Source of the DNA: Thermovorax subterraneus
GTDB lineage: Bacteria > Bacillota > Thermosediminibacteria > Thermosediminibacterales > Thermosediminibacteraceae
Assembly: GCA_021608145.1 (NCBI GenBank)
Contig: JAKIHM010000016.1
Span: forward strand, 1-53,487
Direction of reading: 5' to 3'
Length of the DNA stretch: 53,487 nt
The notes below the pieces were generated by a model that was not told the DNA's origin, searched no databases, and was given only the letters and a program-made list of their open reading frames with translations. The translations under genes and the position numbers were made by a program. Below are positions 16,178-26,977 of the stretch, piece after piece (positions within the stretch are counted from its first letter, which is position 1; each line of letters begins with the position of its first letter).

Positions 16178-18102
16178 TCTCTTTCATTCCCTTTCCGGCA
16201 TAGTGTTAAAAAACCAATCAATACCAGGCTACCGATAAAACTTCCCAGCAGTATCCCCTCGAAGGAACGGACAATTGAGATAACGGCATTTGCGTGAAAA
16301 TGGCTGAAGGTGTTAATCATAGAAAGCTCTCCCAAAAGCCCTATCGCCAAGAGCAACCGAAATTGCCCGGGTCTTTTGGGATTTTTTATTCCTCCCGCAA
16401 GGACAAGAGCAGGAAATCCTATCAGAAATTCCTTTGTCCTCGGCCTTACGGGCAGCATTTCTTCCAGCCAAATTCTAAAATAAAGTTCGAACTTAGGTAT
16501 AGGAATGGCCGAAAAGTTTCCGGTGCGGTTTATCAGGACGTACAAAATTCCGACCGCCAGGCTAAGTGTAAAAAGATTTCCAACGGTAAAGAGCGGCTTA
16601 TTCAACGGAACTTTCCCGTATTGAAATCTTACGTAGATAAGTCCGATTAACAAAAATGCAGCGATGTACATTGCTTTTATTCCGCGAAACTTTTCTAAAC
16701 CAACGATAAAATCCATATCGCTGCATATTCCGGTTATCAATAGGGCCCCTGCAAAAGTCAATGCGGTTGCCCTACCAAGTGTTAAAATCCCACTTGCAAT
16801 CCTCTGCCCTAAATTCTTAACAATAGACTCGTCTATCGGCATTTCCCGGCTTATGGCAAGACAAGGATATATTATTGAAACCATAAGGCTCGAAGCACTT
16901 CTAAAGAGCGAAAAATCTATCAAAGCCAGTATCAATATAATACCCCATAAGCCTATAGAAGAAAGCAGAGCATGACTTTCCTTTATTTCGAGTATACGAA
17001 GGAGATAATAAAGCCCCGGCATCAGCCCTAAAGAAGCAACTGACGGGATCAGCACCAACGCAAGGCTTGATATTTGATCTTTTGAAAATGAAGAAGCTTT
17101 TTTGGGATAAAGTCCCGGCTTAAAGCCCGCAGATATTACATCATCGTATATATTTTTTATGTGTTCTTTATTGTACCTTACAAGGTCCTCATCTCCGGAT
17201 AGAAAAAGGTGCAGATAAAGCAACCTGTCGTTTCTATCTCTTACAGCGAGGAGATACTCCTCCATCCATTTGTGCGCGGGACGATTGTACACCCTTACGA
17301 TGTCATATCCTTTTTCCCCAATACCCTTTTTTAAACTCTCCGTTTCTTTAAATTCATCAACTCCTAGGCGGATGCCTTTTTCTTTTATCGCGTTAAAAAG
17401 CAATTTTGCAGCTTCAGACTCCTGCGGTATTTCATTGTTTTGAAGTATAAGAACCGAGATATTTTCATCAAAAACTTTGCTTACTTGTTTTATTTCTTGT
17501 GCAGTCTTCCCTTTTACATCTTTCATCATCAATACTACATTAAAACCCGAAGATATGGCAAAGTTTATCGACTGCTGGTCAAACCCCAGACCAATCCCAC
17601 TAAAGCCGCTTCTCCCATTAATTTCTTGAATCACGTATATGCTATTGCCCTCTCCGGTCACTATTTCATATCCTCTAGAAGACAGTGCAGCTTTTAATTT
17701 GTCAAAGATTGCTTTGTCCCGTGAAAATATATAATAGCTTTCCGGGTTGAAATCCTCCCTGGAGATAATTCGCTTTGCCAGTTCATTTTCCACTCCTAAA
17801 AAACGCTGGTGGTCCATTATCTGCCAGCCCTTCAACACCAAAATCCAGCCTTTTTCAATGAAATCTCTTACCGTGGTTTCTTCTACCGCCAAGGAAGTGA
17901 CCCCTGCTTGCTTTAATTCGCCTAAAATCTCTTCGAAGTCACGACCAGTAATCCTTGCAAGTTGCATGACTTCATTTATAGGAACTGAAATTTCCACAAG
18001 CTTGCTTTTTTGTTCGGTGGCAATTTTCGATGTAAGGCTAAAAAGAGAAAATACTATGGAAACTATAAAAACCACCGTCAACCCTTTAATCCAAGGCTTC
18101 AC
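16174..18102 (-). CDS. DUF5693 family membrane protein
   Basis: This 642-residue protein has an N-terminal membrane anchor, an extracytoplasmic domain of about 300 residues, then about eight membrane segments from residue 350 on. I recognise it as the DUF5693 family, regularly found beside csaB in clostridia. The function is unknown; its context suggests export or assembly of the secondary wall polymer. It starts at GTG 18102 after AGGGGCGG and overlaps csaB by 4 nt. Confidence 0.8.
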   Translation of the reverse strand: MKPWIKGLTVVFIVSIVFSLFSLTSKIATEQKSKLVEISVPINEVMQLARITGRDFEEILGELKQAGVTSLAVEETTVRDFIEKGWILVLKGWQIMDHQRFLGVENELAKRIISREDFNPESYYIFSRDKAIFDKLKAALSSRGYEIVTGEGNSIYVIQEINGRSGFSGIGLGFDQQSINFAISSGFNVVLMMKDVKGKTAQEIKQVSKVFDENISVLILQNNEIPQESEAAKLLFNAIKEKGIRLGVDEFKETESLKKGIGEKGYDIVRVYNRPAHKWMEEYLLAVRDRNDRLLYLHLFLSGDEDLVRYNKEHIKNIYDDVISAGFKPGLYPKKASSFSKDQISSLALVLIPSVASLGLMPGLYYLLRILEIKESHALLSSIGLWGIILILALIDFSLFRSASSLMVSIIYPCLAISREMPIDESIVKNLGQRIASGILTLGRATALTFAGALLITGICSDMDFIVGLEKFRGIKAMYIAAFLLIGLIYVRFQYGKVPLNKPLFTVGNLFTLSLAVGILYVLINRTGNFSAIPIPKFELYFRIWLEEMLPVRPRTKEFLIGFPALVLAGGIKNPKRPGQFRLLLAIGLLGELSMINTFSHFHANAVISIVRSFEGILLGSFIGSLVLIGFLTLCRKGNERE

Positions 18103-18114
18103 TCAAACCGCCCC

Positions 18115-19206
18115 TTACTTCAGCAGTTCATCATAAATCCGCATGGTGTTTTCTGCCATTATCTTTGCTGTGAACTTTGACAATACCGTTTGCCTTGCAT
18201 TTTCCCCTAACTTTTCCCGCATTTCATTTGACATCAAAAGCCCTATAATTCTTTCTGCCAGAGCTCCCGCATCTTCAGGAGGCACTAAAACACCGTTTAC
18301 CCCGTCTTTTATAATCTCCGGAATGCCACCCACTTCTGATGCCACAACGGGCTTCCCCAATGCCATGGATTCTAAAAGTGCAAGGGGTAAACCTTCGCTC
18401 AAAGATGGCATAAGGATTACGTCGAAATCTATGGCAATCTCTTCTACATCTTTTCTAAAACCTAAAAAAACTACTTTATCTTTGACACCCACTTTCCCGC
18501 ACAAGTCTTCAAGGTAAGGTCTAAATGGGCCATCCCCTACCAGAACCAAGCGAGTATCACGAAATTTTTTTAATATCTCCGGCATGGCCCTTATGGCGTA
18601 TTCATGGCCTTTTTCCGGCACAAGACGGCCTATCATTCCTATTAGAGGAATTCTTTCTGGCACGTTAAGTGCCTTTCTTAGTTTTCCGCAATTTCCTGAA
18701 ATATTTGGAACATCTATTCCATTGTACACAGTTTTTATCAGCCAGGCCGGAACCCCAATTTCCATAAGACTCACTTTCACGGCTCTTGACACCGCAATTA
18801 CCCGGTCAGTGAGGAGCTGGTAAAAAATCCGGTTTATCAAAGGCCTGAAAATACCCATCTCGCTTTTTTTCCCCATCCAGTGGCGGGTCAAGACAACCCT
18901 TCGGCCCAAAAGCCTTCCGGCTATTCTCCCCGAAAGACTGGCATGGGTATGGACTAAATCCACCTTTTCCCGGGCAATAATTCCTAAAATCTGCGCCACG
19001 TGTGAGATGCTAAAGGACTTTTCGCCGCCCTTGAGGGGATAAACCTTTACGCCTAAATCCTTTAAGCGCTTTTCCAATTCTCCTCCGGAAGGACACGCCA
19101 CAGCCACCGAATACCGGCTTTCATCCCAAGCAGAAAGGAGGTTTAAAAGATACCTGCCGGCTCCTCCTATATTTGTATCGGTTATAACGTGCAAAACTTT
19201 CTTCAT
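18115..19206 (-). CDS. GT4-family glycosyltransferase
   Basis: This protein of about 363 residues has the GT-B fold. The N-terminal part shows TDTNIGGAGRYL. The C-terminal part shows IGRLVPEKGH, LVGDGPFR and the nucleotide-sugar signature SLSEGLPLALLESMA with VASEVGGIPE. The start at 19206 overlaps the stop of the O-antigen ligase gene as ATGA, and homology begins there. The longer in-frame extension to 19314 is not conserved-looking. It should act in wall or capsular polysaccharide synthesis. Confidence 0.9.
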   Translation of the reverse strand: MKKVLHVITDTNIGGAGRYLLNLLSAWDESRYSVAVACPSGGELEKRLKDLGVKVYPLKGGEKSFSISHVAQILGIIAREKVDLVHTHASLSGRIAGRLLGRRVVLTRHWMGKKSEMGIFRPLINRIFYQLLTDRVIAVSRAVKVSLMEIGVPAWLIKTVYNGIDVPNISGNCGKLRKALNVPERIPLIGMIGRLVPEKGHEYAIRAMPEILKKFRDTRLVLVGDGPFRPYLEDLCGKVGVKDKVVFLGFRKDVEEIAIDFDVILMPSLSEGLPLALLESMALGKPVVASEVGGIPEIIKDGVNGVLVPPEDAGALAERIIGLLMSNEMREKLGENARQTVLSKFTAKIMAENTMRIYDELLK

Positions 19207-21095
19207 GACCTGCCGATTTCCCCCTGAAGCTCTTTGGCTTCTGCCGATGCAGTTAGAGCCGCCAGAATCCCTGCCATCTCCCAGAATGTCATGCCAATCC
19301 TCGGGCTGAACCATACGTGGTCGAAGAGTCCATGGAACAGGTGACCGGAAATTGCCCCTGCAACTGCCACAGCAAACACAGCTTTCTCCGTATTTCCTAC
19401 TCGCATAATCCTGTTTATTCCTTTAAGTTCCGCCCATACGAACCATATAAAGGAAACAAGCCCCAAAATGCCCATTTCCAGACCAAGCTGCAGGTAAAAG
19501 TTGTGGGAGTGAAGTGCGGGAGTTCCAGCAATCATGTAATCCCTGTAAACCTTGGAAAATGCCTGCAGCCCGAGCCCCAATCCCGTTAACCAGTAATCTT
19601 TCAGCATCCTCAAGGTAGCAACCCATATAGTTACGCGGTAAGCATTTGAGCTATCTTCCAGGCTTCCTATGCTCGCTATACGGTTTATTATAACGGTAGG
19701 TAAAAACACCGGCGATAATGCCGCAATTAACATCAAAGCTGCAAACAACCTGCGGTCAACTGCCAGGGCGAAAATCAATACAGCTACGGCAAGCCCCAGC
19801 CAGCCTCCCCGTGAAAGGGTCATCACAAGACAGGTCAATATGATCCCCAGCATTCCACAAAAGGTCAGCTTGCGCTCCACTTTATCAGACGTCCAGATAA
19901 AAGCCAAAACCACCGGAACGACGAAAACCAGATACTCGGCCAGTACATTTGGATTTTCCAGCGTCGCGTAGACTCTCATAGTTATTTCCGGGAATAATCT
20001 TGTGTCCACCCATGCAATTGCAGTTGGTTTTTTTACATAAAAATACTGATAAATTCCATACAAGGATATTCCAACTGTAGAAATCGCCTGAAAAAGAAGG
20101 GCGGTTTTCATCACCTTTTCTTTCCTGCAAAAATGATAGAAAGCCAGGAATGTCATAAAATACGCCGCATAAATAAGAAGCACCTTCAGACTCTCAAACC
20201 GCGCTACCGAAAAAATCGCTGCTATAGCCGCCGAAGCGAAAAATAAAGCAGCCGGCACCGTGCCATTCGGAACCTCAAATTCTCCTTTCCCTGCTTTAAG
20301 TAACATTACAGCAAATATAAGCCCTACGAGCAAAACGCTGTAAATCGTATCCACAAGGGGCAGTATGAAAGCCATGATATAAATTCCAAAATGGGGCTTA
20401 ATGTAGATCAAAGGTAAGAGCATTGCCGGGATAATAAGCTTTACAGCGGCTTTAAAAGGCAAGTAAAACCTGAGCACTCCCAAAGAGGCACCCAGAAGTA
20501 GGTATAAAAGGCCTGAATATTTCACATCAACACCGGAAAAAACTGAATTTTGTCTGACGTGGAGTAGACAGGCAGCCTTAAGAATAAAGCTCCCTTTAAA
20601 TATTTCGTATAAATTTAAATTTATAAAATAAGAAGTAATCAAAACTCCTGCTGCAATCACAAAAGCCGTGAATTCTCCAAAAGACAAACCAGAAAACAAG
20701 CCTTTTAAGGCAGCGTAGGTGAATATCGCAGGTAAAAAGACTAAAGACAAAATTTTAAAAGGTCTTGCTGTAAAGTCCAGGCAGATTTTTGCCAAAAATC
20801 CGTAGCAATAGCTATTTTCCACAGCATCCCTTATAATGCCCTTGAAAGCAGCGAGACTATTTGTCCTATAAAAAAGTACTTTGCAAAAACGGCTGGATGA
20901 CAGGGCGTTTTTCTCCCACGGCTCACTTTGCATTAAAATGCCAATAAAGCTCCCCCGAAAAAGGACTTTCGAAGTGTCGGCAATTTTTTCTAAAATCCTA
21001 TATAGGACACTGCTCCCCCATACTTCTCGAGAGAAAAGAAAGCCTATCGATTTTATAACCAAACTTTCAGCTATCCACCGAATTAAAGCTTCCAT
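19203..21095 (-). CDS. O-antigen ligase / polymerase family membrane protein
   Basis: This 630-residue integral membrane protein has about a dozen segments. It contains the Wzy_C/O-antigen ligase pattern: a large extracytoplasmic loop with YPRVTIW-like sequence and HSHNFYLQLGLEMGI (about residues 530-545), then further membrane segments. Such proteins polymerise or ligate lipid-linked glycans outside the membrane. An N-terminal extension of about 120 residues precedes the membrane core. It is translationally coupled to the downstream GT4 gene. Confidence 0.85.
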   Translation of the reverse strand: MEALIRWIAESLVIKSIGFLFSREVWGSSVLYRILEKIADTSKVLFRGSFIGILMQSEPWEKNALSSSRFCKVLFYRTNSLAAFKGIIRDAVENSYCYGFLAKICLDFTARPFKILSLVFLPAIFTYAALKGLFSGLSFGEFTAFVIAAGVLITSYFINLNLYEIFKGSFILKAACLLHVRQNSVFSGVDVKYSGLLYLLLGASLGVLRFYLPFKAAVKLIIPAMLLPLIYIKPHFGIYIMAFILPLVDTIYSVLLVGLIFAVMLLKAGKGEFEVPNGTVPAALFFASAAIAAIFSVARFESLKVLLIYAAYFMTFLAFYHFCRKEKVMKTALLFQAISTVGISLYGIYQYFYVKKPTAIAWVDTRLFPEITMRVYATLENPNVLAEYLVFVVPVVLAFIWTSDKVERKLTFCGMLGIILTCLVMTLSRGGWLGLAVAVLIFALAVDRRLFAALMLIAALSPVFLPTVIINRIASIGSLEDSSNAYRVTIWVATLRMLKDYWLTGLGLGLQAFSKVYRDYMIAGTPALHSHNFYLQLGLEMGILGLVSFIWFVWAELKGINRIMRVGNTEKAVFAVAVAGAISGHLFHGLFDHVWFSPRIGMTFWEMAGILAALTASAEAKELQGEIGRS

Positions 21096-21110
21096 ATACT
21101 TTATGCCCCT

Positions 21111-21596
21111 TTATTTAAACCCTTTAATTTCCATCACCGTAGCCACAACTGCGTAAAGGTTGGTCTTCATCTGGACAGCAGTCCCTATTCTTATTTCCGT
21201 TCCTCCCAATACAATGGCATTTTCCCCCACCGTCGCCGAACCTTCAACGGTCACGTAAACGTCTTTTAATACCGGATTTGGCACATTTAAAACCCTGCCA
21301 TCTGCGGTATTTACAAGAGTTTCAGCAGGTTTTACCTCAACTTTTGTAACTTTCCCAAGAAGGTTATTAGTCTTTGTCTCGCGGACTATATCCCCTTCCT
21401 TTATTACCTTAGCAGTGGCATCCCTGACGTCTTTCACCAACATCACAACCTGAATCATCTTCTCCTCAGCAGCTGAAGAATTTTTCTGCGGGTTCAATAC
21501 AAATCTTGCCGCAACCGCAACAACCAGAATTATCACGAGCAAATCTATTACATTTATCAATCCAAATAATCTACCCTTTTTATCAATCAAGCTCAT
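21111..21596 (-). CDS. DUF4330 domain protein
   Basis: This 161-residue protein has a short cytoplasmic start (LIDKKGRLFGLINVIDLL), one membrane segment (about 15-35) and a beta-rich extracytoplasmic domain. I recognise the DUF4330 family, which has no known function. Its ATG overlaps the stop of the GT4 gene (ATGA) after GGAGG. Its place between two glycosyltransferase genes and the ligase suggests a role in polysaccharide export or assembly. Confidence 0.8.
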   Translation of the reverse strand: MSLIDKKGRLFGLINVIDLLVIILVVAVAARFVLNPQKNSSAAEEKMIQVVMLVKDVRDATAKVIKEGDIVRETKTNNLLGKVTKVEVKPAETLVNTADGRVLNVPNPVLKDVYVTVEGSATVGENAIVLGGTEIRIGTAVQMKTNLYAVVATVMEIKGFK

Positions 21597-22726
21597 CGAT
21601 TTACCTCCTCAAGAACTTTTGTGTAAACTTCCAAGACCTTCTTTGTCATCGCATCAATCGAGAACTGCTCTTGTACTTTTTTTCGACCGAACTCGCCCAA
21701 TTCCTTTCTCAACTCTGGAGATGCTAAAATATCTTTAATGGCTTCAGCAAGGTTCTTCGAATTTGTAATTTGCCCCGTTCCCCGACCACTGAAATTGTGC
21801 CTTTTTGCATCCTCAAAGTTCTGCGGGGTAAGTGCTCCCATAAATCCGGCTTCACTAGCTATAATCACGGGTTTTTTCATAGCCATAGCCTCAAGAGCTA
21901 CCCTTCCAACACCTACGGCCACATCTGCAAGTCCCATCAAAGCGTAAGTATCAAGCCTCGCACCTGTCACGATAACCCGCCGGTCTTTCAAAATGGCATT
22001 GCACTTTTCTGCCTGCAATTTTGTGGCTTCCAGCTTGTCACCTTCGCCTACTACTAAAAGTTTCACATTTGGGAAAGAAGAGCAGATATCGGGCATGGCG
22101 TCTATCAACTTAAGGGCTATTTCACCCCTTGCACCCATGAGCCTGCTTATGTACACGATTTTCATTTCATCGGAATACAAACCTAACTCCTTTTGGACCG
22201 ATGAAGTATCCACTCCTGGGTCAAATTGCTCCAAATCTATACCATTTGGGATGACATATATCTTCTCGGGCCTTACCTTGAAATTTTTTACGAGGTGCTC
22301 CCGGATATCTTCACTTACGGCTATGATTTTTTCGCCCCATGCTGTCAACAATCCCAAACCCCAGTGTGTGGAGTAAATACCGTGGGAAGTAGTGATGTAA
22401 GGGCATCCCGTCAGATAAAAAACCCATTGAGAGACCCAGGCCGGTATGCGCGCGTGGGCGTGGATCAAGTCTACTTTGTATTTTTTTACGATTTTAGTCA
22501 GCCCGATTATCGCCGAACAGAGGCTAGCCGGCGTTTTACTATGGAGGGGCAGGGTAAAATGCTCTATGCCACTGGTATCAAGTTCTCTTACCAAATCCCC
22601 TCCGCGGGATGCAACCAGAACATTGATCCCTTCTTTTTTCAATTGTCTCGCCAGAGAAACTACGTGGGTCTCAGCTCCACCAGTATTAAGAGACATTAGA
22701 GTCAACAATACCGTAAGGTTTTTCAT
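21593..22726 (-). CDS. GT4-family glycosyltransferase
   Basis: This protein of about 377 residues has the GT-B fold. The N-terminal acceptor side has LNTGGAETHV. The C-terminal donor side has VYISRLMGARGE, LLVVGEGDK and VGVGRVALEAMAMKKPVI, a variant of the usual EGxP signature with GVGR in its place. The ATG at 22726 matches the family start; an in-frame ATG at 22774 would add a hydrophobic stretch. It is probably cytoplasmic and part of the same polysaccharide pathway. Confidence 0.88.
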   Translation of the reverse strand: MKNLTVLLTLMSLNTGGAETHVVSLARQLKKEGINVLVASRGGDLVRELDTSGIEHFTLPLHSKTPASLCSAIIGLTKIVKKYKVDLIHAHARIPAWVSQWVFYLTGCPYITTSHGIYSTHWGLGLLTAWGEKIIAVSEDIREHLVKNFKVRPEKIYVIPNGIDLEQFDPGVDTSSVQKELGLYSDEMKIVYISRLMGARGEIALKLIDAMPDICSSFPNVKLLVVGEGDKLEATKLQAEKCNAILKDRRVIVTGARLDTYALMGLADVAVGVGRVALEAMAMKKPVIIASEAGFMGALTPQNFEDAKRHNFSGRGTGQITNSKNLAEAIKDILASPELRKELGEFGRKKVQEQFSIDAMTKKVLEVYTKVLEEVNR

Positions 22727-22798
22727 CAAAGCGGCCTCTCTCTCGAAGAAAATTAACCAAAAAAAGTATATCACTTACTTTTTTCCCAGTAAAGTGCT

Positions 22799-23257
22799 CT
22801 ACTTTGTGACCTTGAAACTTCCCCGAACGGTAAGGACCACGTTAGTCTCTGCTATAAGCCCTCTGCCGTCATCGCGCGGCACTATGAGAAGGTGATTTTG
22901 GGGAACCCTTTCTTTTCGCCTCAGGTCTTTGCCATCTGTTATATCGGCAATACCGCCGTTTTCGCTGTCTACAACTGTTGCTATACCGCTTCTTAAAATT
23001 ATTTCCGTACCTTTTCCTGCTACAAGGCGGTCGCCTTTTTCAAGGTAGACCACTTCAAAAGTCCCTATCGATTGGTTACCGGATGAGCTCTCATCCAAAT
23101 AGCTCTTTAATTCCGATACCACTTTGTCTACATAACTTTTAGTCACCAAGGGGTCATCTTGAGACCCCGGTTCTCCCACGTTTGCCATTCCAATTCCATA
23201 CCCCACCAAAAAAGTCAATATCAAACCCGTCAAAAGGGCATATTTATACTTCGCCAC
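22799..23257 (-). CDS. Unknown secreted or membrane-anchored protein
   Basis: This 152-residue protein has an N-terminal membrane anchor or signal (about 5-25), then a short charged helix (SYVDKVVSELKSYLDE) and a domain predicted to be mostly beta strands. I do not recognise a named family. The start is GTG with GGAGGTGGGAAG upstream. It sits between prfB (13 nt) and a glycosyltransferase gene. The beta domain (about 65-152) is in the part expected outside the membrane. Confidence 0.7.
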   Translation of the reverse strand: MAKYKYALLTGLILTFLVGYGIGMANVGEPGSQDDPLVTKSYVDKVVSELKSYLDESSSGNQSIGTFEVVYLEKGDRLVAGKGTEIILRSGIATVVDSENGGIADITDGKDLRRKERVPQNHLLIVPRDDGRGLIAETNVVLTVRGSFKVTK

Positions 23258-23270
23258 CTTCCCACCTCCA

Positions 23271-24375
23271 TTATGCGTCTTTGGACTTCATTTTGAGGTA
23301 AGTATTTATGAAGACGTCAATCTCTCCATCCATAACTGCTTCTACATTGCCCACTTCGACGCCGGTCCTGTGGTCTTTGACCAATCTGTAAGGCTGGAAC
23401 ACATAAGACCTTATCTGGTTTCCCCAGGCAATCTCCTTTTGTTCTCCTCGAAGCTCGTTTATCTTCTTTTGCTGTTCTTCCATATATAAGTTAAAAAGCT
23501 TTGCTTTCAGAATTTTTAAAGCAGCATTTTTGTTACTCTGTTGTGAACGCTCGTTCTGGCAGCTTACCACTATGCCGGTAGGGATATGGGTAATTCTCAC
23601 TGCCGACTCGGTCTTATTCACGTACTGGCCACCGGCTCCCCCTGCCCTGAATGTGTCTATCTTCAAATCCTCCGGCTTTATCTCTATCTCAATATCGTCG
23701 TCAATTTCCGGTATTACATCCACCGATGCAAAAGAAGTATGCCGCCTTCCTGCCGCGTCAAAGGGAGAAATCCTGACAAGCCTGTGCACCCCCTGTTCCG
23801 CTTTGAGATAGCCATAAGCATAGGGCCCCTCTACCAAGGCGGTGACGCTCTTTATCCCTGCCTCTTCTCCCGGAAGTATATCCATAACTTTTACCTTGTA
23901 CCCTTTGTCCTCTGCCCACCTGGTGTACATCCTGAAAAGCATCTGGACCCAGTCTTGCGCTTCAGTCCCTCCAGCCCCAGCGTGGAGTGATAATATCGCG
24001 TTATTTTTGTCGTATTTGTCCCTGAGCAATGTCCTGATTCTCTTTTTCTCAAAATCTTTCTTGAATTTTTCCGCTTCACGAGCAATTTCACCTAAAATCT
24101 CCTGGTCGTTGGATTCTAACCCCAGTTCTATAAGGGCAACCAAGTCTTCCCAATTTTTCTGCAAAGCTTCAAATTCCTCTACGGTCCCCTTCAACTGGTT
24201 GAGATTTTGAAGGATTTTTTGAGCTTCCTGTTGGTCGTCCCAAAAATTGGGGTCAAGAGTTTTTTCTTCAAGTTTTTGTATATCGACCTTGATTTTATCT
24301 ATTTCAAAGTAAATCCCTCATCTCTTTAATTTGAGGCTCTAATGCCTCAATCTCGCTTTTTAACTCTTCGAGCAC
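23271..24375 (-). CDS. prfB: Peptide chain release factor 2, with programmed +1 frameshift
   Basis: RF2 releases peptides at UGA and UAA codons. The SPF recognition tripeptide (RISPFDAAG) and the catalytic GGQ (AGGAGGQYVN) are both present. The GTG at 24375 follows GGAGGGGA. The first 23 codons end CTT TGA; skipping one T at 24306 joins the frame that runs to 23271, giving about 367 residues, the usual length. An AGGG-containing SD-like stretch precedes the CTT. Low RF2 favours frameshifting, so the gene is autoregulated. It is probably cotranscribed with secA, 37 nt upstream. Confidence 0.95.
24304..24309 (-). other. RF2 programmed frameshift site CTTTGA
   Basis: On the minus strand the codons CTT TGA occur at codon 23-24 of prfB, followed by A. 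This is the conserved slippery site of RF2 genes. Confidence 0.9.
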
Positions 24376-24412
24376 TTAAATCCCCTCCATCCTCAAATAT
24401 TTAATCTAAGCC

Positions 24413-26920
24413 TCATACAGCTCTGCCGCAGCATTTCTTGTATTTTTTGCCGCTTCCACAGGGGCAAGGGTCATTTCTCCCTATTTTTTCTCCCTTTCTA
24501 ACCGGCTGTGGTTTTTCACTGCTTCCGTGGGAATAAGAAAGGTTTCGGGCCATTTCCCTTCTTTGCGGTGCGGCTTTTACCTGAACTCTGAAAAGGTACC
24601 TCAACGTATCTTCCTGGATGTTCTTTATCATTTCCTGGAACATCTCATAGCCTTCTATCTTGTATTCCACGAGCGGGTCCCTCTGGCCATAGGCTCTAAG
24701 TCCTATGCCCTCGCGAAGCTGGTCCATGGCGTCAATGTGGTCCATCCACTTTTGGTCTACGACCTTCAGCATAATGACCTTTTCCAATTCGCGCATCGTT
24801 TCTTCGCCGATTTCTGATTCTTTTTTATCATACCATTCAAATGCCCGCTCGACTAGGATCTTTCGGAGTTCTTCTCTTGTTACGTCTTCTTCTACCTTAT
24901 TGCCAAGCACATCCTTAATCATAAATATATCAGCGTAATACTCGGAAAGCCCTTTCAAGTCCCAATCCTCAGGGTGCATTTCTTTGCTAGCGTATACGTC
25001 GAGCAAACGGTCAACAACATCTTCGATCATTTGCTTTACGCTGTCTTTAAGGTTATCTTGCTCCAGGACTTTCCTGCGCTGGGAATATATAACTTCCCTC
25101 TGGGTGTTCATTACATCGTCGAATTCGAGAACATGTTTTCTTATATCGAAGTTTCTGGCTTCCACCTTCTTCTGCGCATTTTCTATGGCCTTTGTTATAA
25201 GCGGGTGTTCTATGGGCTGGTCATCCTCAAGCCCCAGGCGGTCCATGAGCCCCTTAATGCTATCAGAGCCAAAGAGCCTCATCAGGTCGTCTTCTAGGGA
25301 AACGTAAAACCTCGAGGAGCCCGGGTCACCCTGACGCCCAGACCGACCTCGCAGCTGGTTATCTATCCGCCGGGCTTCGTGCCGCTCTGTACCTATAACG
25401 TGCAGCCCACCCAGTTCGGCCACCCCTTCTCCAAGGACGATATCAGTGCCGCGTCCTGCCATATTTGTGGCTATCGTGACGGCCCCCTTTTGGCCCGCCT
25501 TCGCTATTATTTCAGCTTCTTTCTCGTGGTACTTGGCATTCAACACCTGGTGAGGGATTCCCTTCTTTTTCAGCATCTCGCTCAACATTTCAGATTTTTC
25601 AATGGATACGGTACCGACCAGGACCGGCTGACCCCTTCTATAGCAATCCTCGATTTCGCGGACCACCGCCTCGAACTTGGCCTTCTCGGTCTTATACACC
25701 ACATCCGGGTAGTCCACCCTTATCATAGGCTTGTTTGTAGGTATAACCACCACGTCCATGCCGTAAATCTTCCTGAATTCTTCTTCTTCAGTAGCTGCAG
25801 TGCCTGTCATACCGGCAAGTTTTTTGTACATCCTAAAATAATTTTGGAACGTTATCGTTGCAAGGGTTTTGCTCTCCCGCTCAACTTTTACCCCTTCTTT
25901 TGCCTCTATCGCCTGATGAAGCCCTTCACTGTACCTACGGCCGTACATCAGCCTGCCTGTAAATTCATCCACTATTATGACCTGGCCGTCTTTCACCACG
26001 TAATCCCTGTCCCTCTTCATGAGCGCATGGGCTTTCAAGGCCTGGTGAAAATGGTGCAAAAGTTCCATATTCTCCTCGTCATATAGGTTCTTTACGCCAA
26101 GGAATTCCTCGGCCTTTTTTATTCCCTTCTCCGTAGGTATCACGCTGTGGGCTTTCTCGTCGACAATATAGTCTTCCCCAGCCTTAAGTCTTGGCACAAA
26201 TCGTGCAAACCTATAATAGATATCAGTGGACTCTTCGGCCTGTCCCGAAATTATAAGCGGTGTACGGGCTTCGTCTATGAGTATGCTGTCCACTTCATCT
26301 ATTATAGCGTAGTTGAGCTCCCTCTGAACGATGTGTTCCTTGTAAATCACCATGTTGTCCCTAAGGTAATCAAAACCAAACTCATTATTGGTTCCATAAG
26401 TTATATCTGCACTGTAAGCCTTTTTCCTCTCTTGAAAATCAAGGCCGTGCACAATAAGGCCTACCTCAAGCCCCAGAAATTTGTAAATTGCCCCCATCCA
26501 CTCGCTGTCGCGCCTGGCAAGGTAGTCGTTGACCGTAACCACGTGCACTCCCTTTCCTGTCAGGGCATTGAGATAGGCCGGCATGGTAGCTACCAAAGTC
26601 TTGCCTTCTCCCGTTTTCATTTCTGCAATTCTGCCCTGATGGAGCACTATTGCCCCCATAACCTGAACGTCAAAAGGCCTCATACCCAAAGTCCTTTTGG
26701 CCGCTTCCCTAACTACTGCAAAGGCCTCGGGCAGGAGGTCGTCTAACGTTTCTCCCGCGTGCAATCTATTTTTAAATTCGTTAGTTTTTTCCTTAAGCTG
26801 GCTATCCGAAAGCACCTTTATCTTGGACTCCCAGTCGTTGACCTTTTCCACTATGGGAACGAGTTTTTTTATTTCCCTCTCATTCGGGTCGCCGAATATT
26901 TTTCTAATTATCCCGAACAT
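24413..26920 (-). CDS. secA: Preprotein translocase ATPase SecA
   Basis: This full-length SecA of 835 residues drives protein export through SecYEG. It has Walker [23 protein letters not shown] in motif II, the preprotein cross-linking domain, the second nucleotide fold ([19 protein letters not shown]) and the C-terminal zinc motif [13 protein letters not shown]. The ATG at 26920 follows GAGGTGAT. The secA-prfB pair is common in Firmicutes. Confidence 0.98.
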   Translation of the reverse strand: MFGIIRKIFGDPNEREIKKLVPIVEKVNDWESKIKVLSDSQLKEKTNEFKNRLHAGETLDDLLPEAFAVVREAAKRTLGMRPFDVQVMGAIVLHQGRIAEMKTGEGKTLVATMPAYLNALTGKGVHVVTVNDYLARRDSEWMGAIYKFLGLEVGLIVHGLDFQERKKAYSADITYGTNNEFGFDYLRDNMVIYKEHIVQRELNYAIIDEVDSILIDEARTPLIISGQAEESTDIYYRFARFVPRLKAGEDYIVDEKAHSVIPTEKGIKKAEEFLGVKNLYDEENMELLHHFHQALKAHALMKRDRDYVVKDGQVIIVDEFTGRLMYGRRYSEGLHQAIEAKEGVKVERESKTLATITFQNYFRMYKKLAGMTGTAATEEEEFRKIYGMDVVVIPTNKPMIRVDYPDVVYKTEKAKFEAVVREIEDCYRRGQPVLVGTVSIEKSEMLSEMLKKKGIPHQVLNAKYHEKEAEIIAKAGQKGAVTIATNMAGRGTDIVLGEGVAELGGLHVIGTERHEARRIDNQLRGRSGRQGDPGSSRFYVSLEDDLMRLFGSDSIKGLMDRLGLEDDQPIEHPLITKAIENAQKKVEARNFDIRKHVLEFDDVMNTQREVIYSQRRKVLEQDNLKDSVKQMIEDVVDRLLDVYASKEMHPEDWDLKGLSEYYADIFMIKDVLGNKVEEDVTREELRKILVERAFEWYDKKESEIGEETMRELEKVIMLKVVDQKWMDHIDAMDQLREGIGLRAYGQRDPLVEYKIEGYEMFQEMIKNIQEDTLRYLFRVQVKAAPQRREMARNLSYSHGSSEKPQPVRKGEKIGRNDPCPCGSGKKYKKCCGRAV

Positions 26921-26943
26921 GTTATCACCTCAAAAATTTCTAA

Positions 26944-26977
26944 AAAAATTTATAAGGAACCTTTTTATAGGTTCCTT
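26944..26977 (-). terminator. Terminator after DUF5317
   Basis: AAGGAACCT (26954-26962) and AGGTTCCTT (26969-26977) form a 9-bp stem. On the minus strand ATAAATTTTTTT follows. It overlaps the DUF5317 stop and separates that pair of genes from secA. Confidence 0.75.
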
